A model generated the notes under the pieces. That model worked only from the letters and a program-made list of their open reading frames with translations, ran no database searches and was not told where the DNA came from. From contig NC_064035.1 in the NCBI RefSeq assembly GCF_932526225.1, forward strand, positions 16,354,469 through 16,418,468: a stretch of DNA of 64,000 nucleotides. Direction: 5' to 3'. The position numbers and the translations under genes were made by a program. Every line of letters begins with the position of its first letter. Position 1 is the first letter of the stretch. Positions 1 through 12,200 of the stretch are shown piece after piece. The stretch comes from Nematostella vectensis (lineage: Eukaryota > Cnidaria > Anthozoa > Actiniaria > Edwardsiidae).

Positions 1-205
1 AAACAACCTTAAATATTATTGATATTGATGTGTTGTATCAGTGGCTATTATATTTTTATATACACTATAATTTAAGAACGTCCTTTCAGCCTTAAAATGC
101 TCCAAAAATAAGAACGGCTCAGCCTCAACGGCACATCAGATGTTCTTATGAAAGAGTGTTTTTTAAGTATTAGTTGTATTGATGTGCCTATTTTTCTCTC
201 TTCAG

Positions 206-3200
206 GTTTATCGTGAACGAGTTGTTACAGACGGAGAGAGCTTACGTGGGAGACCTGAAGTGTGTTATCGAGGTGAGTTCCGTGATATTAGAATGCTATT
301 CTTGGATATCTGATTCTTCTGCCGCTATTCCCGCCTTCCGGAAATGAGCAATTAACCTCGCGCTAACACTTCAAAATAGATCCATAAGAACATGGTTCCG
401 GGTGTATTTGAAATGATTGCAATTAAGATTTGGCGGAATTGTCATCTACCGCACTATCTAGCGATGTGTCAACAGTCCCACTCCCCTCCCTTCTCAAATT
501 ATCATCCGTCACCGACAATACACCTTTAGTTCCTGGCTAGATTCCTCCCTTTCCCATCACATCCTCAGCCATCTCCGACACTACCCCCTAAATTTCTGGT
601 TGAATTCCTCTTATTACTGTGTCCAGGTCCGAATCTCGTGCGAGGGTCGGATTCCCCTGCCTTCCCCGTCGCATCCTTATCCATCTCCGACACTACCCCT
701 TTTACTCCTGGTTGAATCCCTCTCATTACTGTGTCAAGGTCCGAATCTCAAGCAAGCGGCGTATGCCATTGCGTATATCCCTAAGTGGCTATTGTGCGGT
801 GTTTCCCGCCTTACGTTCCAGCGCTTATGGTCGTCTGTGCTTCTATTTGTAGAATTACGTGAGTGCTATGGAGAACAATCCAGACGTCCCTGCAGGCCTG
901 GTCGGCAAGGAGAGCATTATATTTGGCAACATTCAAGATATCTATAAATTCCACAGCAAGTAAGTGGTTAAAACATATTTGGCAACATTCAAGATATCTA
1001 AAAATTTCACAGCAAGTAAGTGGTTTGGAATGAAAAAGATGTTGCAGCTTCTCTTTCTTCGTTAAAACCAATCAACTAATCCTTTGTTATTGTTTATATT
1101 TTAATTACAACGGTGTATTTGCAAGAAAACATAAAAATAACCATCCAGAAATAAAGTCTGTTACTCTATTGAAGATATTTGCTTGAAAATATTCATAGCT
1201 AGTTTTAACTTTATATGTTGTTGATCGTCATTAATACTTGCTTATGTTTAACACCGACCCCCCACCTAGCGCGAATCATTGCTAATGAAGCGGATGAGAG
1301 TTTATTATGTTATCCCACGTGGCAATTAACCTTTTGTCTGCCATGGCTTGAAGCAATGTTCGCTTATCAATTACCGGTCATTCGCCCTATCACTAGACAC
1401 TGAGCCATCTTATAGAGCAGACAGTTTGCTGAAATGCAATCCGCTAAACCCACAGCAGGTGGATAGGTACTTTGCCCCCATCTAAACACTTCCAGGAAAA
1501 TAAAACAGAAACGTTTCTCATGACAAATCAATTACACGGTTTAACCCAAAAAGGAGTTGGTCATGCATCCGTTGTCAAATGAACTTTTTTCCCCAGAAAA
1601 GTTCTCCCTATGCATCAGTTATCAAATGAACCACTCCCTTATATTGACATATTTTTTACCCTTTTTCTACCCCATTTCCAAAAGCATTAAGCTGTGTCGG
1701 AGATCAAATTAACAATTCGCGTCCTTTGGCAAATTAATTTTTATTTCTGGACCAAATCCGCCATAGAATTTCACATGACATCAGTTATCAAATGAACAAA
1801 AAGCTTCGATTGACAGAATATATCTATTTTCCTCTACTACATCCCCCCATAGGATTTGGCCATGCGTCTGTTGTCAATGGAACTACTTGCGTCTGTTGGC
1901 GAAATTAACCTCCCTCTCGCCCAAAGCATGTGAATCCCTTGCCTCTGTTCACAAGTGTAAATACTTTCCTCCACAGCACATTTTTGCAAGAAATGGAGAA
2001 ATACGAAACGCACCCAGAAGACGTAGGCGAAGCTTTTATTGAATGGGTAAGACTTGTCTTCTGTTATTTCTTTTGTCTATTTCATAACATGAAAACATTT
2101 GGAATGTTGGCAATAATTATTTTGCACTGGATTAGTTTGTCTGCCTCATCAGTTCTTTGTTTTTGCCCACTCAAGGGCATTGTTTTTAGTTAATCCCTAT
2201 GAGATTACAGCTTGTAAAGCCTTTTTTCAAGGCGCTAATAAGGCCTTTATTCTAGCAACCAAATCCATAAAGATAAAGAAGATCAATTCTACTCCGATTA
2301 CTTCTATCTTTGTCAGTTAGACAGCTGGTTACTAGGCAGTATTCTTGTAAAATAGACGGTTCGTTATGTTAATAACATGCCTGAATGCCTATTTAGACGG
2401 ACGAACGGTTAGAAGAATCTATTCCACGTAACCACTCCCCGGCAGATTTTAAAAAATTATATGTGCAGTGTTTACCTAGCCGCCAAGCTTTCTTAAAATC
2501 TTGGTTTCACTCACGAAACGTGAGAGGAACGGTAAGACTGAAAAATCCTAGGTTTCCCAGGGTGCTATCTCATTCTTGGATCTTGGATCTCTTGGACGAA
2601 TATCTCGTACAAGATCTATTTTCCCCAAACCACGGAGCGTGTACTGTGTTCATATTTCGCTAGCGTAATGTTTATTAAAATTTGTCTCGCTAATTAAGTG
2701 ACATATCTCTTGACTTTACCCTTGGACGTTATCGCATCAAAACTAAATATCTTATCTTCATATATCACAATTTATAGCACTTGGAATAATTGGCATTTTG
2801 AAATTGGCATTAATAATTTTGCAATCGTTTCATTCATATGCTGACAGTTTGGCTCCCCTACCGATGCGTTCAACACAATGCACTGTCGAACAACTCTTAC
2901 CGCTGTTGCGTGACCATGAGTCATGCTATATTTACGCGAAAGATCCCTTTAGTCTTACCCTGAATTACACCGTCGGGTAATGCAGCTTTCAGGCGTACAG
3001 TGCTAAGCATAAACATCGTATATTACCAAGGCAAACGAATAAGTAGATGTACGGCACCAAGCATAAAATGTTTCTCTCTGTGATGTAGCTGTAGCCGCAC
3101 CTCGCGCCATTGTATGTCTACTCTTTTTGTATCTCTGTTCATCGAGTACTTTCTGTGACTAACTTCGCCTTTGTGTGCATAGGGCGAGACGTTTGTGCGC

Positions 3201-6200
3201 TTCTACGTATCCTACTGCAAGAACAAGCCATTCTCCAACTCACTACTCATAGAACATGGTGGAAATTTCTTCTCGGTGAGTAGAAGTTGCACCCAGTCAT
3301 GGACAATTCAGTTTATCCGTAGCCTGTCACGGTATCTTTTGGGAAGGTATTATAACAATATAGTTGAAGTTCGTGGTTTTTGTTTTTGTGGATTCATTTA
3401 AGCCTAGCGCAGCAATTTCCATTCAAAAAAGCAAGCAGACTTTTGAGCGGGCTAAAATGTATTTGATTTAAAATGTATTTTAGCCCGCTGATTTGTTCAT
3501 GTTGAGCAGGATTTTTTGTTCACGGTAAATGATGTGCAGGATTTGTGTTTTTGTCATGCAGTGGGGCTTTTATCTTTAGAACCAAAGATGCATAGCCCTA
3601 ATGAGGTGTAACTAGGTTGATATTTTTTTCTGAATCATAAGGCGGGTTCCTTAGTTGACTATGACCATGACATATCGTGTAATTCCGTAAATTAAATTTT
3701 CCAGGACTTACAAGCCTCTTATGGCCATGGCCTGTCTATCTCCGCCTATCTCATCAAGCCGGTCCAGAGGATCACCAAGTACCAGCTTCTACTCAAGGTA
3801 CACTCACTGCGTTTTCGTTTATCAGTCCCCAGGAAACTTACTGTGGACATAAAAAATGCAACGGAAAGTTTCTTGTAGCTGGTTTCGCTTTTTTACGATT
3901 GGAATAAATGAAATGAAACTGCGTGTACATTTTAGTGTGATATAGTACAATTTGTTAATTCGTCTTTCATGTTATTCAGTCAATGTAATTTTCAAATCAC
4001 ATTCTACAAGGGGTATTCGCTTACTCCTGAATCTATTTATCTTTGCGCTGGGTCAGGGTGTTTTAATGGGTCTGAAAAGATGTGTTTGTAAGTATGTCTT
4101 GTTTGTTTATAGGACTTACTGACGTGTTGCGAAGGATCTGAAAATAGTCTTCAGGTAATCCATCCTTCCACCTACATCCCATGAGTATTTGATCTGTGAA
4201 TAAGTTTTCGCGCCTTATTTATACAATCCTCTTCAACTTTTAGTACGATCGTAGGCGTGTACACAGGTGGGTGTGCAGGGTGCGCGCGCACACCCCCCCC
4301 CCCCCCCTGGAGGAATCTTTAACCTAATCTAACACCCCCTTAGCCAATCCTGGGTACGCGCCTGGATCGTTGGTAAAAGTCTTTTTGACTGGAAATCTAA
4401 CAAAATATATCTAAATTCCAAAGACGATTGTTTCTGTATGTTTTTTACAGGCTGGCCTCGATGTGATGTTGAGCGTCCCAAGGCGTGCTAATGATGCCAT
4501 GTATGTCAACATGTTACATGGGCTGGAGGTACGTCTCATTAAAGGGTAGTCTTGAACTAATTTATAGTTAGCATTAAAGTTAGCATTTTAAAGTTAGCAT
4601 TTCCTGTAGCATATTGTTGACAGGCGCATAACTGCTGATTCATTCTTCGACAGGAAAACCTTGATCACCTTGGCAGGATAATCCTCCAGGTAAGAGCAAA
4701 GCTATCCCGAGTTAGCCCCACCGCAACCATCTAAAGAAGATAAAAAAGAAAAAGAAAAAGCTTAAAAAAAAAGCATATACTGAGTGCCATAACCACTTAC
4801 ATGTCCTACATTTATCACCAGGATGCATTTACGGTGTTCGACCCGAAGCTGTTGCGTCGTAAAGGCAAAGATCGCCACGTGTTCTTGTTTGAGCAAGCGC
4901 TGGTTTTCAGTAAAGAGACGAAGGATAATGACGGCAAAGTCAGCTACCTCTACAAGTACAAACTTAAGGTAAGACCATCAATGAGCTACCTCTAGAAGTA
5001 CAAACTTAAGGTAAGACCATCAAATAGTTACCTCTACAAGTATAAAGTTGAGGTAAGACCATTATGGAGCTATCTAGCTACGATTACAAACTCAAAGTAA
5101 GACCATAAAGGAGCTATCTCGCTGCTAGAACAGACGCAAGGAAGGACAACACAGGGCACGTTATGAGTTTTTAAAAGAATGTATCCGCGCGAAATGACTG
5201 TTATTTTGCATTGACTTACGTAAGTATACTCATTTTCCTGGGCTGATGATAGTATGGTGGCAAGAATTACCTTTCTTCTTGTCTCCTTACCATCTCAAGC
5301 CTCTTTTCTTCTCTATCCTTGACAGCGCCGATATTTCAGCTAATACGTTGGTGACCCCTTACTCTCTTACCTTTTTAAGGCCGCTTTTTAAAGAGATTAA
5401 GATCTCTAGACTTATCACTTCGCTGAAGCACCGACAAGTCAGGCTGCCAGGTGTAAAGTTCGTAAAGTCATGTGCTAGTTGCGTGCGTGCGCGTGATTTT
5501 GAACGCCGGTTCCATTATTAATTCAGCTCCATCCTTGCGCTTATATGTTTTCGCTTGCCTTATCCAACACATTCAAACCTTCGTTTAAGAGTAAGTACAA
5601 AGAGGCGCATGTGCATCATCATTTGTGCCCGTTTCCTGATAACCCCCCTCTCATCCCCCCCCCCCATGTCTGCGTGACTTAGTGGCTCTGCTATTTCTCT
5701 ACCCAGACCTCTGAGCTTGGGGTTACTGAGCACATTGCTGAAGACCCCTGTAAGTTCGCTGTGTGGACAGGCAAACCACCGCAGTCTGAAGATAAAAGAG
5801 TCATTAAGGTAAAGCGACTTGGCAGGACTCGGGGGTAGATAGTTTTCATTTGGGAGTAACTCGTTTCTATTCGGAAGTGATTCCTTTCCATTCGGAATTG
5901 ACTCGTCCCTTTTCGAAATTGACTTGGTGTTATTCAGCAGAGTTTAGTTCCCCTCGCCACAGGATTTCCAATGTTTGAGACAAGACATTTGCGAGAATAC
6001 GGTCAAATAAAAGCAGACAAGTGTTTATCTGTCATATATCGCTGACCCTGCTTAGCAACTTAGTACTATGTTGGATTAGTTCTGTTCCATCCGGAGGGTG
6101 GGAGGGTGAGGGTCGTTTATTACTCGTTCTTGACTTGACTTGTATCTTGTAGGCTGCAAACATCGAGGTGAAGCAACTCTGGGTAAAAGAACTCCGGGAA

Positions 6201-6240
6201 CTTATCCAGCAATTCCAGTTTGGTATTCTTAAGGAGCGAA
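206..6240 (+). CDS. TRIO: TRIO exons 1-11: first DH-PH module (GEF1)
   Basis: Eleven short exons encode a Dbl-homology domain followed by a pleckstrin-homology domain. The DH begins at the window edge ([17 protein letters not shown]). The conserved DH helix reads [18 protein letters not shown] (exon 5), and [18 protein letters not shown] (exon 7) leads into the PH domain. PH strands include [15 protein letters not shown] (exon 9) and [11 protein letters not shown] (exon 10). In vertebrate TRIO this module exchanges nucleotide on Rac1 and RhoG; the same target here is inference. The first few DH residues may lie upstream of the window. Tandem copies of the 3' splice-donor ends follow exons 2 and 9. 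Confidence 0.95.
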
Positions 6241-9200
6241 GTAAGTTAAATACTCTTATACTTTTATCGAGATTTGCAACCGTAAGAACTGCTGTCGGTA
6301 TACAGCCAACACCCGCGTATAAAAACCTAGAATTTTCAAGATAAGGCGGAATAGGTTCTTATAAATCGGGTTAATATCATAGGACGGAAACCTCATGAAT
6401 AATTTCTAATAGACCGTTTTCACGATGTTGCGCACGCATAAAAAATGCCACAGACTGGCGGGCCACAGATTGGCGGGCCACAGCTGATATAAAATGTCGT
6501 ACGAAGTGGAGATTACAGACAAAGCTATAGAAATGCTTACAGTGCTTCTTTCGCGGAGTTTTGGAGTCGAATTCTATTCCGTCCGCATTTTGGATCAGCT
6601 GTGGCCCGCACATTTGTTGCAGTTTGGATGTGCGCGCAACATCGTGAAAACGGTCTATTGAACACTTTGGAGTCTAATATTCTTTGGTACAACTCCCGAT
6701 GCCCCCCCCCCCCCCCCATCCCCACCCCCATTATTGTTTTCTTTCGTAACGTTGTGCAGTTAGTTCTTGTAGTGCTCTATTTCTGTATGTCAGCGGTATG
6801 CCTCATTCTACCCATGCGTGTTTTTAGGCAACTCCATGATGAGTGGCTCCACAAACTCCGTCAACACGACATCATCAGTCAAGAGCCGCGAGGAGAAGGC
6901 CGCTGACCGGTGAGTCGGCTACGTATCTATTTTATTTCCTTATCACATGACTAAGTACATTGCCCTTTTTAATACAGGGAAAGCGGCGTTATCGAAGACG
7001 ACAGTGTATCCGGCGACTACGACGTCCCTGAAGGAGGAAAGGTAAGGGGAGACTTTGTAAATTTATTAGAGTTGTTTTGGGTTTCCTGTGTTGTGAAATA
7101 GTTGCGAAGGGGCTGAGTAGCCTGTACTATGCTCTATGCGTACTATGCGCCATTCGAGCGTGAATGACATGACAACATATAGGCTTCAAGCTGCGCCGTG
7201 TTTTTATTTGGAGCACGTATTGAACGTTACTAAGCATACGACAAAAGCATCCTTGTGTGCAGTGACATTTTTGTTATTATATTTTCGTTATTTGAAACCT
7301 AAGCGCTTGAGTATTGCTTCCCCTAAAAACGCAAGTTATGCAGTCTGGTCTGAAGGTTACCCATTGGCGGTTTCGACCTCTCGGAATCGTATTTGATATC
7401 CTGTAAGTCGATAACAGTAATTAATAGCAGTCTTCTGCACCCTCGGGAATTATCCGCGGATCAGCGTCATGTCCATCAATCACTGTAACAGTTCCATCCC
7501 GTGTTACACCCCATGGTACCCTGGTCCCAGAGCCTCGAGCGTCTCTCTATTCAGTGGCCAAAATAGAGAGACGTTCGAGGCTCTGAAACCAGGGTAACCC
7601 GATGGTTGCACACTCTAGTGCATTCACAGTAGTTATATCTCCATCCTGGGGTGCTATAGGATACGATGTGACGCAATAATCGGAGACGCCTCTTAATATC
7701 TTCCCATGAACTTTCTATTTTTAGCACCTTTAGGAACTCAAAGCAAATCAGTCTAACCGAGTGCCTCCGATCTGGGTTTTGTACGTTTATCTTTTTTATC
7801 AGAAGTCATTGCTGGTTTTATCCGATTACCGATTCTGGGTTTATTTATTTTATTTTTTTTTTCGTGTGGAAGGGAACACTCGATCCCCCATGGCTTTAGC
7901 ACTTCTCCTTCAGTTCCTTGTTTGTTGTCTAAGTGTTGTCGTGTTAGCGCCCGTTCTTGTACTTGAGAAGGGACCATTAGTTTCTCTGTTGTTCTTGAAT
8001 TTCTAATGTGTTTTGAGAAGGAACATTTACGCACCGGAAACCCGTACATTAAACTCACGATTCCGTGACGTATCAATAGTCAGGAGGTTGCCACAGTTAA
8101 TTTTTGACAACCCTTACTTTCGTACTTTTTTCTCCAGCTGTTTGAAGCTTTATTCAGCTTCCTCTAAATAACCCAAGGTTAAGTTAGCGAAGCGCACAAA
8201 GTTTTCTACTGTATTTTTACTCGCCCTATCTTACTTCCGCTCTCTCATACTCGAGGCGTGACCAACCCTTATGTCACATCCGGTGTATGCCTCGCCAACC
8301 ATACACTGCGCAGATCATAAATTATAGTCTTGTAGTCGGCACGTAAGGAATGGTCTACCTCGCGGAGATTTCCAATCTTTAGTTCAGCCATACATTCAGT
8401 TAGACTGCGTTTATAAAGGCCACATTCTGACGACGTAAATATGAGCTCTTAGTGGCGTTATGGAACCACCACCGCCATCTGTGAGACAGCGCTTACTAAG
8501 TTTGCCATTTATTTTTGAACGCGGATCGTACACACTCGTGCCTGTCAGCATACCAGGGCCAAAGGTAAGTATTCGCGATCCAGTGCGCCGAGTCGCTACT
8601 CTTTCATTGACACTATTGTGTTAACCTACATTTACTGTGATTCCTTTCGGATGTTCGAAACGCAAAAACAGCAGTAGGATTTTGATTACTAGATTGGATT
8701 TCCGCTTACAGGCCGACAGTGAAGTATTAACTCGCTGACCCTGTTCACGATAACCGTTTGCTGCACGGCTCATCCGACTCAAAGTACAAATCCCTTAATC
8801 CACCTCGCCCTCTGCTCTTGCTGTCGAAGAAGTCAACTTGAGGTTTTCTTTCCAGACAAGGACATTTTCCCCTTTGCTCATATCAAATGCAAATATGAAC
8901 CGAAATAATGTCTGCTGATTGCGTGAGTCTTTCTAGACCATATCTTGCGGGAATCAATACGGATGTCTCTAAACCAGGCGCAAGTCCCCTTAATTATCTT
9001 AGATGTTCGCTAGGTGCACCTTTGTGTGGACTAGTTATTCCTTGTTCCACCGCCAAGGTGCGCTAGATAGGTACATATGATGATCCAAGTTAGTACCTTC
9101 TCGTGACTTTGTTTATTAACATTTCACAGAGGTGAGATCAAGACCGAATTTTATCAGTAGAAATTCCCTACGCGCGTTAACTTAGTTGAGAAAATCGACG

Positions 9201-12200
9201 TTAACTTTATTTCAAGCTTTATATTGAGGCCTGAATTTTACTTATATAACTTGTTAACTCTAATTTGCCCGAATGCTTCTGCTTTAAAAAGATATAGGGG
9301 CCGATGATCTGAAGGGTCGGTAACGGAACGAAAAAAATTAAATGAGCTAACTTCGTTTCAAAGTCACGACGGACGTCAAGAAATTGAAAAACCGAATTGG
9401 CCGCAAAAAATTTCCAGCAGGAAAAATATCCGAGTATTTCCCGGTAAACACCTCCTGCGACCTCCCATCACCCATCACAGAGTAGTGCATGCGCAGGGAA
9501 GTAGTGGTTTTTAACAGGTTAATGATTAGCTAGCGTTGAGTGTGAGCACGAGTCTGGTTTGCAGCAGATTTGCACTTATCAACTCAACCCTCTTACCCCG
9601 CATTGAGAAGTTCAGCTAAACCTTTACAAACGCAGCACTAAATAGAGTTAACTCTGTTTACGATGCGCGGTAGACTCTAGCCCTCCTCTTTTTTACTTAC
9701 CGGACAGTGGTCCATAACTAAGCTAAGAAAAGGAGGTGGAGGAGATCATCACTCGACTTCGCAATGTTCTCTCCGCTCTCGCCAACATTTTACCATGTCA
9801 GCCCAACTGAATTGTGTTCTTTCTCCTACAAGGTTCTTGAGCTCTCTCAGGATAACATTTGGCTTGTTGCGGAGAACTACCGTGCCGCTACAGAGGAGGA
9901 GATCTCTCTACGGAAAGGACAGTTCGTGGAGGTGCTTGTCAAGAGTCATGGCAGCACGAGGTGGAGAGTTAGAATCCTGAATAGCGACGGGACGGTGCCA
10001 GCTGAGGGCTGGGTGCCATACGCCACGCTCAGACGACCCGAGGATAACCGTAAGAAGAGACACTCCGACATCTCGCACTCCTCCAGCGAAGGTACTTATT
10101 ACTCACAAGTTAGCTATTAGTGATTGCCCTATCAACAGAGCTTTGCTTGGTTTTATGGTGTAGGACAGAACATTCTCGCGATCGTGTTTATCGCGCAGTG
10201 CGATCGTTCCTTTGCTTTATTGGTTGCTTGGGTGTCATTGAACCCACGAACATCAGTTATCAACAAGCGCGCGGAATGCTAGACTATGTTTTCAGTGAGA
10301 GCTCGCAGGCTTTTCTGCTGTTGTGTTTTCGTGGAGCTTAGTGAAAGTCTGAGCGATCTACAGCGTTTGGAGGGAACCTTCCGATATCTCGGTATGTCTC
10401 GGTACGACTCAATCCATCATTCACTCATCGCATGACTCCGGCATAATATCAAGTAACTGTTCGCGAACAGAAGATCAACAAGTCTGTTTGCTTTTTAGTT
10501 TTCTCGCGCCGCCATGATGAAAATTCAATAAGTCGCGTGTGAACAGTGAATTGAGCCTTGATTTGCTGCCTTGTGGCGGACACTAAAACACTGCTGTTCC
10601 CCAGACCCGTTAGCTAACTTCGTTATTCAAACAAAGTGTTATTTGATTATTATCATTTTTACTTGGGTAAATGCTAGCGAGTCTAGGAGAGCGTGAAACC
10701 CGTCATGTTAAAGCAGGGTTATTGTACATGTTAATAGTTTTCTTGACACAACCGTAAGTGGGGTTATTTATTATTGTCACGAGGCTCGGACTATAGAAGA
10801 TTCGACCTATTTGCAACCTTTAATAACTGTTAGACTTATTCGCAGGGACTTACAAATGGAAAATGTCCTGCAAAGCTGGAAAATGTGACATTAAAAAAAT
10901 TCCTCGTGACCTTTTCTCTGTAGTCCTACAACAGACGACTGCTTGCCCTTCGGAAATAAATTCCTTTTCGCTCGTTTCCCCTTGAATAAAGATCAGAATC
11001 TGAAACCTTGCTACCGACGACGTTTATTGTTTGATAACTGTGTTATTGCAGTGTGTTATCTGATCAGTCATTTCTAGACAGTCTGAATGTTTTCTTTTGC
11101 GTACTGCTTCCGTCTCTTTCTCCTTGTAGCCTGTAAAGGAGATCTTGTCGATTAAAGGCATTATTTCGATACTAAATACATTGATGAGTTATGGAAAGAT
11201 GAGATGGTGAAAAAAAAAACAGTGTGACTGCTTTTATTAAGCGTCAACCTCAATATGTAGTCTCACCCAGAAACCCCTGGGGACGAGGTTGTTGAAGCTT
11301 TTATTTATAGTTTGTCACGCGACGTTATTATGTCACGCAAAACCATCCTCTTTGATAAAAAAAAATTGATTAGAGCTAATGTTATTATATTTTGCGACTC
11401 TGTTATAGTTCTCCATTTTAATCCAGGTGAGAACTCTGTTAAGCTGCATCTTGTGATGTGTCTAAACGTTTATCAAATTTGTTTTCTATTCCAGATTCCG
11501 TGTCGATATCGTCTACTGAGAGTCCCACCACCTCTTGGTACTCAACTCCTCCGCCAAATGGAAATGGGGGCTCATCTCCCCCTGTACGCCGGCGCTCAAA
11601 AAGCAACACCCAGTTTGGGTCTCTTCGGTGAGTAATTTAAACAAGTTTATAATCAAAGAAAATGAAGTGCTGGACGAGGAATTTTCAATGTCGTGTAGTG
11701 GCTAAAAATTGTCACTGGAAGACTCGGGAAGTCTCTGTTGTTAGTGGAAAATTGTACTAAGGGCACCTGTGAGTAAGCTTTTCGTTTACGATCTTAGAAC
11801 AGAACATTTCGTTTATTCATTTCCATGATGTTTTATATCATCTAGCATGCGATCTTGGAGGAGAACTCTCCTTTTGTTTACATTAATTTTTTTATCTAGC
11901 ATGTGATCGTGGAGGATTACTTTCCTTTTGTTAAATTAAATGTTTTTATTCAGTATGCGATCTTGGAGTAGAAATTCTATGAAGAAAATGATGAACAAAC
12001 CTGGCCAGGCTCCGTCGCCAACTAACACACCTGCAAGATCCAAAAAGATCTCTGGTGGAGGCTCAAAGAAACTGCAGCAGATGTTGGGCGCAAGCGAGAG
12101 CGATATCGATCTGTTACTGCGACCGGCCGAAATCGTGCACACTACCTCTCAGACGGTAAGCTAATCACACCCTTCTCCCTTTCTCGCGCTTATAATAGTG

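Noticed and set aside
7136..8076. Plus- and minus-strand ORFs of 80-107 codons in the long TRIO intron
   Set aside because: No domain, no phase-matched splice sites and AT-rich codon use like the intron.
9764..9832. ATG-containing extension upstream of the SH3 exon as an alternative start
   Set aside because: The frame is open, but a strong acceptor with phase match at 9831-9832 explains the exon; no promoter motif was seen close by.
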